64,000 bases of DNA from Pseudarthrobacter sp. NamB4 (GTDB lineage: Bacteria; Actinomycetota; Actinomycetes; Actinomycetales; Micrococcaceae): the NCBI RefSeq assembly GCF_005796185.1, contig NZ_VAHM01000020.1, positions 17,003-81,002 of the forward strand. Reading direction: 5' to 3'. The stretch's first letter is position 1. Every line of letters starts with the position of its first letter. Of this stretch, positions 15,667 through 23,342 are shown one piece after another. The translations under genes and the position numbers were made by a program. The notes under the pieces were generated by a model. That model made no database searches and was not told where the DNA came from. It saw only the letters and a program-made list of their open reading frames with translations.

Positions 15667-16281
15667 ATGAAGGGCATACCTGAAGATGTATTTCCCGCTC
15701 CGGATTTCAGCAGTGGGCGCTTCGAGCGGAGGAGAGGCCGCAGGGGGCCGCATGGACACCGAGGTGGCGGATCTGGGCCTGGGTTTGGTCCGGGCTTCGG
15801 ACCCGGTTTTGGTCCTGGCTTTGGCCCTGGATTCGGCCGTGGCCCGCGCAGGGCAAACCGGGGTGACGTCCGTGCCGCGATCCTCTCGCTCCTGGCCGAA
15901 GCCCCGTCAAATGGTTACGGATTGATCAAGACCATTGCCGTCAGAACGGACGGTGCATGGCGGCCAAGTCCTGGTTCCATTTACCCGACCCTGCAGCAGT
16001 TGGTTGACGAAGGACTGATCGCGGCGCTGAGCGAAGGGCGCGGGACGGAATTTGCGCTTACTGATGCGGGCCGGGCCTATGTGGCCGAGCACGGGGAGGA
16101 GATGGAGAATGCGTGGAATTCGGCGCCGGACAGCTCAGACCGTGAGTTTCACCAGAGCCTCGGAAAGCTGATGGCCGCCGTACACCAGTTCCGCAGCGGC
16201 GTTACAGAAGAGCAGCGGGCTGCCGCCATCGAAAAGCTGGATGAGACGCGCCGTGCCCTGTACAAGATCCTGGCCGACTAG
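15667..16281 (+). CDS. PadR-family regulator with N-terminal Pro-Gly-Phe repeat tract
   Basis: The 204-residue protein has a PadR winged helix at about residues 65-140: VRAAILSLLAEAPSNGYGLI, then GSIYPTLQQLVDEGLI and RGTEFALTDAGRAYV. A C-terminal helical dimerisation region follows. Residues about 25-60 are basic and glycine-rich, with five tandem G-P-G-F-like units, an intrinsically disordered extension. I use the ATG at 15667, with AGGAAG 8 nt upstream. A strong palindrome overlaps its promoter, and the divergent neighbour is a class A penicillin-binding protein. The inducer is unknown. Confidence 0.9.
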   Translation: MKGIPEDVFPAPDFSSGRFERRRGRRGPHGHRGGGSGPGFGPGFGPGFGPGFGPGFGRGPRRANRGDVRAAILSLLAEAPSNGYGLIKTIAVRTDGAWRPSPGSIYPTLQQLVDEGLIAALSEGRGTEFALTDAGRAYVAEHGEEMENAWNSAPDSSDREFHQSLGKLMAAVHQFRSGVTEEQRAAAIEKLDETRRALYKILAD

Positions 16282-16339
16282 AGCCTCCGCCCAGGCGGAA
16301 GCCTGTTGGACAGGTAATCCCCTTGCCTGGCTGCCCGCG

Positions 16340-17659
16340 TCAGGCGAAGGAGGCTTCCTTGCTCTCCCGGGCAGTGGTTTCGGTGCTGGCCGGGGAAGGC
16401 GTCGGAGCGTGGGGCAGCAGGTTGAAGCCAGCCCCCATCTCCCCGAACGCGTAGGCACTTTCGGCATGTTCGGACAGGTCCACACCGGCAGTTTCCGCCT
16501 CCTCGCTGACCCGGAAGCCGATGGCCCTGTGAATGCCCTTGCCAATCACCAGGGTCCCGACGCCGGACAGCAGCACGGTGATGACCACGGCCGCGGACTG
16601 GGCTACCAACTGCTGAACGCCGCCGCCGTAGAAGAGACCGCCGCCCTGCCCGTCCACCGGGAGGGCGATGAAACCCAGTGCAAGGGTTCCGATGAGGCCG
16701 GCCCCCAGGTGGACGCCCACCACATCGAGGGAATCGTCAAGACCGAAGCGGTACTTGAGGTCAACGAAGACGGCGCAGGCGGCTCCTGCTGCCAGGCCGA
16801 GGCCGATTGCGGCCACAGGGCTGATGTTGGCGCAGGAGGGAGTGATGGCGACGAGACCTGCCACCACACCCGATGCGGCACCCAGGGATGTGGGGTGCCC
16901 GTGGCGGATCTTCTCGGTGACCAGCCAACTGAGCATGGCAGCCGCCGGGGTGACCAGGGTGTTCACCCAGATCAGGCCGGCCTGCTCGGCGGTGGTGGCC
17001 GCGCCCCCGTTGAAGCCGAACCAGCCGAACCACAAAATTGCTGCGCCCAGCATGATGAAGGGGACGTTGTGTGGCCGGTGGTTGGGATCCTTTGCGAAGC
17101 CGTGGCGCTGGCCCACGATCAAAGCCAGGATCAGTGCGGCGGTGCCGGAACTGATTTCCACCACCGCGCCGCCGGCGAAGTCAATGACTTGGCCGAAAAT
17201 AGCCGTGACCGCTCCATCTGCGCTCATCAGGCCGCCGCCCCAGATCATGTAGGCGAGCGGGCAGTACACCACTGTGATCCATAGCGGGACGAACAGGGCC
17301 CACGCGCCGAACTTCGCGCGGTCCGCGATGGCCCCGCTGATCAGCGCCACCGTAATAATGGCAAAGGTGGCGCTGTAACCTGCCTTGATCAGGTCCGGTG
17401 AGCCCATCAGGTTCTGGAGGCCGAAGCTGGCGAAGGGGTTGCCGAAGATGCCAAGCACGCCCTCGCCGGTGGTCATGGAGTAGCCCCACAGGACCCACAC
17501 CGCACCCACTATCCCGGCGGAGATGAAGCTCATCATGATCATGTTCAGGGCGGCTTTGGCGCGTGTCATGCCGCCGTAGAAGAGCCCCAGTCCGGGAGTC
17601 ATCAGCAGTACCATCGCGGCTGAAACCATCAGCCATACATGTTGGGCAGTGATCTCCAC
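16340..17659 (-). CDS. amtB: Ammonium transporter (Amt/MEP/Rh family)
   Basis: The 439-residue protein has eleven predicted membrane segments typical of Amt channels. Recognisable parts are MVLLMTPGLGLFYGGMTRAK near residue 20-35, DFAGGAVVEISSGTAALILA with the following histidine-containing stretch, and GVHLGAGLIGTLALGF near residue 310-325, which carries the second pore histidine. The 35-residue C-terminal tail is Pro/Thr/Ala-rich. The start is GTG with AAGGG upstream. In many actinobacteria amtB is followed by glnK and glnD, but here the next gene is a convergent PadR gene. A GlnR-like box lies 86 nt upstream, which suggests induction under nitrogen limitation. Confidence 0.95.
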   Translation of the reverse strand: MEITAQHVWLMVSAAMVLLMTPGLGLFYGGMTRAKAALNMIMMSFISAGIVGAVWVLWGYSMTTGEGVLGIFGNPFASFGLQNLMGSPDLIKAGYSATFAIITVALISGAIADRAKFGAWALFVPLWITVVYCPLAYMIWGGGLMSADGAVTAIFGQVIDFAGGAVVEISSGTAALILALIVGQRHGFAKDPNHRPHNVPFIMLGAAILWFGWFGFNGGAATTAEQAGLIWVNTLVTPAAAMLSWLVTEKIRHGHPTSLGAASGVVAGLVAITPSCANISPVAAIGLGLAAGAACAVFVDLKYRFGLDDSLDVVGVHLGAGLIGTLALGFIALPVDGQGGGLFYGGGVQQLVAQSAAVVITVLLSGVGTLVIGKGIHRAIGFRVSEEAETAGVDLSEHAESAYAFGEMGAGFNLLPHAPTPSPASTETTARESKEASFA

Positions 17660-17744
17660 GGCGGGTCCCTTTTGAATTGCGCCTCAAGCGGGGCGCTCTT
17701 TGCCGGCCCTCGCGTTCCCCCGCGCTCCATCTTTCGTGCTCCGT

Positions 17745-17782
17745 GTTTCGGGAAACGCGCCTGAAAGTTGCGCTCGCGTTAC
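17745..17782 (-). promoter_or_regulatory. GlnR-like nitrogen-control box upstream of amtB
   Basis: On the minus strand, four 5-mers occur at exact 6-nt intervals: GTAAC, GCAAC, GCGCG and GAAAC. The actinobacterial GlnR consensus is gTnAC-n6-GaAAC-n6-gTnAC-n6-GaAAC. The first and last 5-mers fit perfectly, the second has one mismatch and the third is weak. Position and target gene agree with GlnR control; no binding evidence is available. Confidence 0.5.
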
Positions 17783-18013
17783 AGAACCAGGCGGTGTGTG
17801 AAGTCGGCGTGTCCGGCATGTTTCGGCCATGTAAACGGAGTCACACGGAGGCGGTTGGCGCCGGGCCGTAAAGTGCGCAAAGGCGGTCTCATGCAGCGGT
17901 GGACCCTAACGCGGACGGTGAGGAGCCGCCGTCGTCCGCCTGTAAGTAGTGATTACGGCAGCGTAAAGGGAGCCTCACCGCATTGGCGCTGGGATGTTCT
18001 TTGCAATACGACG

Positions 18014-18038
18014 GCGCGCCGCACGGGAAGCGGCGCGC
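18014..18038 (-). terminator. Hairpin terminator after nitrilase-family gene
   Basis: Perfect 9-bp GC-rich arms (GCGCGCCGC and complement) enclose a 7-nt loop about 60 nt past the stop at 18095. Confidence 0.6.
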
Positions 18039-18094
18039 TGTTTCGTCTCCGGTGCCATAGTCCGGGACGCCCAGCGGGGCATCGCCCCGGGAAA

Positions 18095-18889
18095 TTAGAA
18101 CTGCCGGGCGTTGGCCAGCACGGGCAGCTTGGCCCGCACCTCGTCCACCACCGAGGGATCGATGTCGACGACGGCGAGTTCCGGCTTCCCGCCCAGTGCG
18201 GCCAGGGGGATGCCAAGGGGCGTGATGACGGCGCTGTGGCCGATGCCCGTGGGGGCGGTGCCGGCCGGACCTGCGCCAATGGTTTCCGGATTACCCTGCC
18301 CGCAGGCCACCACGAAAGTAGTGCTGTCCAGTGCCCGTGCGCGCACCAGGAGGTCCCACTGCTCCGACTTGCCTTCGCCGGCTCCCCAGGAAGCGCAGAC
18401 TATGTTTACCTGCGCACCGGCCCGGGCGTTGGCAGCAAAGAGTGCAGGGAAGCGGACGTCGTAGCAGGTGGCCAGTCCAAAAACTGTGCCGTCAACTTCG
18501 AAAGTGACAGGGGTCTCGCCCGCATCAACCGTCTTGGATTCGGTGAAGCCGAAAGCATCGAAGAGGTGGACCTTGTCATAGGAAGTGTCCACGCCCGGGC
18601 CGGTTACCAGGAGCGTATTGCGGACCCGGCCGTCCTTTCCCGGAGCGAACATCCCGGCGACGACCACAACGCGCAGTTCCCGGGACAGGGCACGTATTTT
18701 TTCTGCCCATGGCCCGTCCAGGGGTTCTGCGATGTCTTTAAGGGAATGGCCAAAGGCCCGCATGGCAGCCTCGGGGAACACCACCAGCTCCGCGCCGGCG
18801 GCCTTGGCCTGCGTGGCGTAGTCCCGGATCAGTTCCAGGTTCGCTGCGGGGTCGGCACTGCTAATGATCTGTGCGACTGCCAGACGCAT
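18095..18889 (-). CDS. Carbon-nitrogen hydrolase (nitrilase superfamily amidase)
   Basis: The 264-residue protein has the full Glu-Lys-Cys catalytic triad of the superfamily: Glu40 in ELVVFPEA, Lys106 in SYDKVHLFD and Cys142 in LATCYDVRFP. Such enzymes hydrolyse amides or nitriles, for example omega-amides or deaminated glutathione, in the cytoplasm; the exact substrate is not readable. The start at 18889 is supported by GGAG 7 nt upstream and by the conserved MRLAVAQI beginning. A longer frame to 18952 has no such site. It stands alone between a terminator and the DUF2630 gene. Confidence 0.9.
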   Translation of the reverse strand: MRLAVAQIISSADPAANLELIRDYATQAKAAGAELVVFPEAAMRAFGHSLKDIAEPLDGPWAEKIRALSRELRVVVVAGMFAPGKDGRVRNTLLVTGPGVDTSYDKVHLFDAFGFTESKTVDAGETPVTFEVDGTVFGLATCYDVRFPALFAANARAGAQVNIVCASWGAGEGKSEQWDLLVRARALDSTTFVVACGQGNPETIGAGPAGTAPTGIGHSAVITPLGIPLAALGGKPELAVVDIDPSVVDEVRAKLPVLANARQF

Positions 18890-19015
18890 GGATGGCTCCA
18901 ATCTGTTCACTGCAAGCGAAGCGGGGCCCAGCACCCGCAGGCACGGCCTCAAGCTCAGGCGCCGGTGTAGTGCCCGGCGGTGACGCCAGTGGAGGCAGGG
19001 TCAGAAGGAGTACAC

Positions 19016-19252
19016 CTACTGCTTGTAGCCCTCGACTTCACTGACGGGCCGGGTTTCGGCCTCGTTTGGGTTCTCCCCGGAATCTGCTTTGGCCCGGCGC
19101 TGGCGCAGCAGGTCCCAGCACTGGTCCAGACTCTCTTCCACCTGTTTGAGCCGCGCGTGGTCCGGCGCCTGCCCATCCCCGGCTCCGTCACGGAGGGTAT
19201 GCTCCTCCTCAACGAGGGCCTGGATGCGCGCCAAAATATCCTGGTCGTTCAT
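19016..19252 (-). CDS. DUF2630 family protein
   Basis: The 78-residue acidic, all-helical protein reads MNDQDILARIQALVEEEHTL and VEESLDQCWDLLRQRRAK, matching the DUF2630 pattern of small actinobacterial proteins with an E-E-x-x-L and D-Q-C-W-D-L-L-R-Q-R-R core. Function is unknown. It has a coiled-coil-like heptad pattern and a disordered acidic C-terminal tail. GGGGAG lies just upstream of the ATG. It is divergent from the small membrane protein at 19310. Confidence 0.85.
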   Translation of the reverse strand: MNDQDILARIQALVEEEHTLRDGAGDGQAPDHARLKQVEESLDQCWDLLRQRRAKADSGENPNEAETRPVSEVEGYKQ

Positions 19253-19309
19253 AATCTCCCCTTACTCCGCGGACAGGTCTCCCCAGCCTACGCCTGTACT
19301 ATCAGAATC

Positions 19310-19708
19310 ATGCCCACTGCGCTTGATATGGCAGGTCCGATCCTGGAAATGCTGACCTGGTTGTGCCTGCCCGCCGGGCTTGGACTGCTGTTCTACAGTG
19401 GGTACCTGCGGCGCTTTGTGCACCCCTGGGCCGTGGCCGAGGCCGTGGTGTATTCCGACACCACGGGAGTGGGCTTCCGGTGGTTTGACCGCAAATACCA
19501 GGTGCACCATGCACCCATGTCGCCCCACGACATCAAGGATCTTGCGGTGGGCAGCACGCTCCCTATCTATTACCATCCCAAGCGTCCTACCCAGTGGCAA
19601 ATTGCCGCGCCGGAAGAGGAAGGCCGGACGGCCTCGATCTTGGGCCGCTGGCTTACGGGCATCGGGGCGGCGGCGCTGCTGGCCGGCTTTGTCCTCCCGA
19701 TGTTGTGA
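19310..19708 (+). CDS. DUF3592-like small membrane protein
   Basis: The 132-residue protein has an N-terminal membrane segment (LTWLCLPAGLGLLFYSGYL), a soluble beta-rich middle (VVYSDTTGVGFRWFD through LPIYYHPKRPTQWQI, the YYxPxxP element of DUF3592-type proteins), and a C-terminal membrane segment (ILGRWLTGIGAAALLAGFVL). I place the start at the ATG at 19310. No Shine-Dalgarno precedes it, but a -10-like TACTAT sits at 19297-19302, so a leaderless transcript is likely. Function is unknown. Confidence 0.75.
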   Translation: MPTALDMAGPILEMLTWLCLPAGLGLLFYSGYLRRFVHPWAVAEAVVYSDTTGVGFRWFDRKYQVHHAPMSPHDIKDLAVGSTLPIYYHPKRPTQWQIAAPEEEGRTASILGRWLTGIGAAALLAGFVLPML

Positions 19709-19728
19709 AGGGGATCGACGGCCCCCTT
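19708..19728. terminator. Weak hairpin between convergent genes
   Basis: AAGGGG and CCCCTT arms flank a 9-nt loop directly at the stop of the 19310 gene, followed by TGAT. The stem is only 6 bp. Confidence 0.35.
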
Positions 19729-19743
19729 TGATAAAGCTGCCTG

Positions 19744-20082
19744 TTAGCCCGCGAGGACGATCCCGACGCCGAGCCCTCCCAGCAGCATCCCCGCGAAGGC
19801 CGTCCACAGCACAGCGGAGATGTCGGCGTCGACGGATTCCTCACTGATCCCGCGCGAACTGGCACTGTAGCGGCCGCGCTGGCTGAAGTAGATGGCCGCT
19901 GCCGCGCTGGCCGACACCGCGAAAAGCAGCAGGATGGGAAGGCCATGCTGCGGAAGCCAGCGCAGGAAGATCGCGCTGACGGTTACCAGCGCCAACATGG
20001 TCCTGCCCCAGGCAAGCGTTGTCCGTTCGGGTTGCAGGCCAGGGTCCCCGTGCATGGCGGCCGGACGGCGGGAAGGTGCCAC
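19744..20082 (-). CDS. DUF202 membrane protein (YidG-like)
   Basis: The 112-residue protein has the DUF202 signature LQPERTTLAWGRTMLALVTV at residues about 16-35, followed by two or three membrane helices (FLRWLPQHGLPILLLFAVSA and LWTAFAGMLLGGLGVGIVL). Function of the family is not established. It is 3 nt downstream of a second DUF202 gene, reproducing the YidH-YidG pairing seen in other bacteria. The GTG start at 20082 is tentative; an ATG at residue 10 is an alternative. Confidence 0.85.
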   Translation of the reverse strand: MAPSRRPAAMHGDPGLQPERTTLAWGRTMLALVTVSAIFLRWLPQHGLPILLLFAVSASAAAAIYFSQRGRYSASSRGISEESVDADISAVLWTAFAGMLLGGLGVGIVLAG

Positions 20083-20085
20083 TGA

Positions 20086-20490
20086 TCAGCGCCAGAGGAT
20101 AAATACCAGCACGACGGCGGCCGCCAGCGCACCTGCCGCCGCCAGCAGCGGCACAATGAGCGGCAGCGGAAGCGGTGCCCTGTGGCGCATGCTCCGTTCC
20201 ACCCGCAGCCACCGCACCGCGGAGCCCGCACTCAGCAGCATGCCCAGCAGGAGCAGAACCACCGCCAGTCCCTTGCGGACGGGCACCAGGAAGAGGTCTG
20301 CTGTGAAGGCTTCGATGGCGATGCCCCCGGCCAGCAGCGCGAGGGAGGTGCGGATCCAGGCAAGGAACGTGCGCTCATTGGCCAACGTGAACCGCGGGTC
20401 CGGCTCCTCCCCGCCCGGCAGCAGGCGCTCGGCGATTCTCCCGCGCGACGGCGGGACGGCGCCGCCGCCGGGTTCCTCGCTGTTGGTCAC
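20086..20490 (-). CDS. DUF202 membrane protein (YidH family)
   Basis: The 134-residue protein has a 33-residue soluble N terminus and then the DUF202 core RFTLANERTFLAWIRTSLAL, followed by membrane helices AVVLLLLGMLLSAGSAVRWL and VPLLAAAGALAAAVVLVFIL. It probably acts with the adjacent DUF202 protein, possibly as a hetero-oligomer; this is inferred from tight spacing (3 nt) and shared fold. No function is known. Confidence 0.88.
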   Translation of the reverse strand: MTNSEEPGGGAVPPSRGRIAERLLPGGEEPDPRFTLANERTFLAWIRTSLALLAGGIAIEAFTADLFLVPVRKGLAVVLLLLGMLLSAGSAVRWLRVERSMRHRAPLPLPLIVPLLAAAGALAAAVVLVFILWR

Positions 20491-20544
20491 GGTGCCAGTC
20501 TAGGCGGTTCGCCTGCGCAGGGCGGTTCCGCTCAGGGGCGCCAC

Positions 20545-20883
20545 TCATCCTCCGCTGCGAGGGGCGAACATGATTACGGCCACCCCCAGCAGGCAGATCA
20601 GTGAACCTGCCATATCCCAACGATCCGGCCGGAAGCCGTCGAACACCATGCCCCATGCCAGGGAACCGGCCACGAACACCCCGCCGTACGCGGCCAGGAT
20701 CCGGCCGAAGTGTGCATCAGGCTGGAGGGTGGCCACGAAACCGTACGTGCCCAGGGCGACCACGCCGAGGCCGGCCCACCACCAGTCCTTGCCTTCGCGC
20801 ACGGACTGCCACACCAGCCAAGCGCCGCCGATCTCCGCAGCCGCGGCCAGCGCAAAGAGCACGACTGTCTTGGAGATGTCCAT
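20545..20883 (-). CDS. YnfA (UPF0060) family small membrane protein
   Basis: The 112-residue protein has four membrane helices and the family pattern LAAAAEIGGAWLVWQSVREG, then WWWAGLGVVALGTYGFVATL and FGRILAAYGGVFVAGSLAWG, ending SLICLLGVAVIMFAPR. YnfA proteins are similar in size (about 108 residues) and resemble small multidrug transporters; efflux activity has been proposed for some. I use the ATG at 20883 because the family begins at this point; an ATG at 20916 would add 11 residues. It is divergent from the LLM oxidoreductase. Confidence 0.88.
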   Translation of the reverse strand: MDISKTVVLFALAAAAEIGGAWLVWQSVREGKDWWWAGLGVVALGTYGFVATLQPDAHFGRILAAYGGVFVAGSLAWGMVFDGFRPDRWDMAGSLICLLGVAVIMFAPRSGG

Positions 20884-20982
20884 TGCCTCATCAGGAATAC
20901 CCACGCCAGTCATCATGCCAGCCGGAGCTTCTCAGGCGAGCCGGCCGGGAATGCCGGCAGCCGCAACGAGGTTGGGGCAAGT

Positions 20983-22020
20983 ATGGAGCGCATCGGATTT
21001 CTCTCATTCGGCCATTGGGGTCCCGGCCAGGGCTCGCAAACCAGGACCGCCCGCGACGCCCTGCTCCAGGCCATTGACCTTTCGGTGGCCGTGGAGGAGC
21101 TTGGGCTCGACGGCGCATTTTTCCGCGTCCACCACTTCGCCCGGCAGCAGGCCTCGCCGTTCCCTCTGCTCTCCGCCATAGCCGCCCGAACCAGCAGGAT
21201 TGAGATCGGAACCGGCGTTATTGACATGCGTTACGAAAACCCGCTGTACCTCGCAGAGGAAGCTGCGGCCACGGACCTGATCAGCGGTGGCCGGCTCCAG
21301 CTGGGCATCAGCCGGGGCTCCCCCGAGCCCGCCCGCCACGGCGCTGCAGCGTTCGGGTATGTGCCTGGGCAGGGGGAGACCGACGCCGATATGGCCCGCC
21401 GCCACACCGCCCTCTTCCGGAGGGCGATCACGGGTGCCGGAGTGGCGGAAGCGGATCCCCGGTACGCTGGCGGAGCCACCGGGTTGTTGCCGGTCCAGCC
21501 ACAGTCTCCGGGCCTCGCCGAGCGGATCTGGTGGGGTGCCGGGACCCGGAAGACCGCCGTCTGGGCAGCCGAGCTGGGCATGAACCTCATGAGTTCAACC
21601 CTGCTCACCGAGGACACGGGCGTGCCATTTCATGAACTGCAGGCCGAGCAGATCCAATTGTTCCGGGACGCCTGGCAGGCCGCCGGCCACGCCCACACAC
21701 CGCGGATCTCAGTCAGCCGCAGCGTGCTCCCAATCGTGGACGCCGAGGACAACCGCTACTTCGCCGGCAGCGCGCTGCGCGACAGCCGGGACCAAGTGGG
21801 CGTCATTGATGGGCTGACTGCCAGGTTCGGGAAGAGCTACGCGGGACCCCCGGACGTGTTGGCCGAACAGCTCGCAGCCGACTCGGCCGTCCAGTCCGCA
21901 GACACCCTGCTGCTCACCGTTCCCAACCAGTTGGGCGTGGACTTCAATGCCAAGCTGCTGGGCAACGTGGCGCGGCACATCGCGCCCGCCCTGGGATGGG
22001 CCACACCTGACCAGCGGTAA
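20983..22020 (+). CDS. LLM-class flavin-dependent oxidoreductase
   Basis: The 345-residue protein is a luciferase-like TIM-barrel flavin enzyme, expected to use FMNH2 (or F420 in some branches). Segments include IGFLSFGHWGPG, LGLDGAFFRVHHFARQQASP, RIEIGTGVIDMRYENPLYLA and DLISGGRLQLGISRGSPEP, all typical of the bacterial luciferase-like family. The substrate cannot be determined. I start at the ATG at 20983, just after GGGG. The long frame reaching further upstream overlaps YnfA and is not protein-like. Confidence 0.88.
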   Translation: MERIGFLSFGHWGPGQGSQTRTARDALLQAIDLSVAVEELGLDGAFFRVHHFARQQASPFPLLSAIAARTSRIEIGTGVIDMRYENPLYLAEEAAATDLISGGRLQLGISRGSPEPARHGAAAFGYVPGQGETDADMARRHTALFRRAITGAGVAEADPRYAGGATGLLPVQPQSPGLAERIWWGAGTRKTAVWAAELGMNLMSSTLLTEDTGVPFHELQAEQIQLFRDAWQAAGHAHTPRISVSRSVLPIVDAEDNRYFAGSALRDSRDQVGVIDGLTARFGKSYAGPPDVLAEQLAADSAVQSADTLLLTVPNQLGVDFNAKLLGNVARHIAPALGWATPDQR

Positions 22021-22068
22021 CACTTCGGGTCAAGCGTAATTTTTCTCCCTCCACGTGGGTTTCCGCGA

Positions 22069-22085
22069 TATACTAAGCAGGCTTA
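22069..22085 (+). promoter_or_regulatory. Promoter -10 with TAAGC palindrome, upstream of the desaturase operon
   Basis: TATACT (22069-22074) is a good -10 hexamer and is followed immediately by the palindrome TAAGCAGGCTTA (22074-22085). No good -35 is seen, which suggests activator dependence or an alternative sigma factor. Related palindromes occur at 38813 and 40225. Confidence 0.45.
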
Positions 22086-22203
22086 CTGAAGTGCCGGGGA
22101 ACCATCCGCAGTTTCCAGCCGTTACTCTTTAAGTGCGGCTTGGGGGCTTAGCGCCACCACTTAGCGTGACTGCGGAACGGTCATATGACGGAGAGAGAGA
22201 AAT

Positions 22204-22236
22204 ATGGCTCGCGCCGCTCTAGGCTGTATCGCATGA
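22204..22236 (+). other. Short upstream ORF overlapping the reductase start
   Basis: An ATG at 22204, preceded by GGAGAGAGAG, encodes ten residues (MARAALGCIA) and stops at TGA 22234-22236. That stop overlaps the ATG at 22233 of the reductase frame as ATGA. It could be a leader cistron for coupling. The alternative is that translation starts at the ATG at 22185 and this is chance. Confidence 0.35.
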
Positions 22237-23330
22237 TCCGGCTACGCCAGCTGGCCCAGGCGGCCTCTGTACTGACCACGCCTTTGGCGCCGGAGGACAT
22301 CCTGGCGCTGTTCAACCCGGTCTACTCCGCGCGGCAGCTTCGCGGCGTGGTCACCCGCGTGGTGCAGGAGACGGCCCAGTCAGCCACCATTTTCTTCCGG
22401 CCCGGACGCGGCTGGCACTCCCATTTGGCAGGTCAGTGGGCACGCATCGGCGTCGAGCTTGACGGCGTCCGCCACTGGCGGTCCTACTCGCTCAGCGCCC
22501 CCGCCGGCAAGGACCCCGCCATCACCGTGACCGACGTCGGCGCTGTATCCGGCACTCTAGTCCGCACCACCAAGCCTGGCGACGTCCTGTTCCTGGCCCC
22601 GCCACAGGGGGACTTCGTCCTCCCAGAGCACCCGCGGCCACTGCTGATGGTCACCGCAGGCAGCGGCATCACACCGGTGATGTCCATGATCCGCACGCTT
22701 GTCCCGCGGCGTCCGGATGCCGACGTCGTACTGGTCCACTCAGCCCGGACACCCGGTGACAGCCTCTTCCGCGAGGAACTGGCCGAGCTTGCCGACCAGT
22801 TCCCCAACTTCCGCCTCGCCCACTGGTATACGGGGGAGCAGGGCCGGATGGACCTGACCAGCACGGACCAGCTGGACGAGATCTGCCCGGACTGGAAGGA
22901 ACGCGCCGCCTACGCCTGCGGCCCGGACAGCTTCCTGGATGACGCCGAGGCTCTGTGGAAGCGCGCGGCCCTCACGGCAGCGGCACCTGGCTCAGAGGTG
23001 GCGTTGGCCGGCACCGCCGGCAACCTGATGATTGAGCGCTTCAACACCACCTTCGAGGGCGGCGTAGGGCACGACGGCGGCCTGGTCACCTTCGAGGCGT
23101 CAGACCGCGAAGTGGAGGCCGACGGCGATACCCCGATCCTCGACGTCGGCGAGGACGCCGGGGTGCTTATGCCCAGCGGATGCCGGATGGGTATCTGCCA
23201 CAGCTGCCTCACGCCGCTCCTGTCAGGACAGGTCCGCGACCTCCGTACCGGGGAAGTCCATGGCGAACCCGGCGAACTGATCCAAACGTGTGTCTCGGCA
23301 GCCGCCGGACCCGTCAACCTCGAAATCTGA
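22233..23330 (+). CDS. Ferredoxin reductase-type electron donor for desaturase (FAD, NAD(P), 2Fe-2S)
   Basis: From MIRLRQLAQAAS the protein is 365 residues; an in-frame ATG at 22185 adds 16. Domains are an FAD-binding barrel (about 50-130, HWRSYSLSAPAG), an NAD(P)-binding domain (about 135-240, LLMVTAGSGITPVMSMI and AYACGPDSFLDDAE) and a C-terminal plant-type 2Fe-2S domain with CRMGICHSC and a later TCVSAAAG cysteine. It should pass electrons from NAD(P)H to the desaturase encoded 12 nt downstream. The arrangement matches the mycobacterial Rv3230c-DesA3 pair. The desaturase neighbour makes this role likely. Confidence 0.92.
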   Translation: MIRLRQLAQAASVLTTPLAPEDILALFNPVYSARQLRGVVTRVVQETAQSATIFFRPGRGWHSHLAGQWARIGVELDGVRHWRSYSLSAPAGKDPAITVTDVGAVSGTLVRTTKPGDVLFLAPPQGDFVLPEHPRPLLMVTAGSGITPVMSMIRTLVPRRPDADVVLVHSARTPGDSLFREELAELADQFPNFRLAHWYTGEQGRMDLTSTDQLDEICPDWKERAAYACGPDSFLDDAEALWKRAALTAAAPGSEVALAGTAGNLMIERFNTTFEGGVGHDGGLVTFEASDREVEADGDTPILDVGEDAGVLMPSGCRMGICHSCLTPLLSGQVRDLRTGEVHGEPGELIQTCVSAAAGPVNLEI

Positions 23331-23342
23331 GGAGCACCAGGT

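Larger units (their letters stand above)
17660..18094. other. Intergenic region upstream of amtB (435 nt)
   Basis: No convincing gene is present. The region holds the amtB promoter with a GlnR-like box (17745-17782), an imperfect hairpin with arms GCGGACG (17911-17917) and CGTCCGC (17933-17939), and the terminator of the nitrilase-family gene (18014-18038). Confidence 0.6.

Noticed and set aside
16241..17284. Long plus-strand frame opposite amtB
   Set aside because: The minus strand is an intact ammonium transporter; the plus frame has no domain features.
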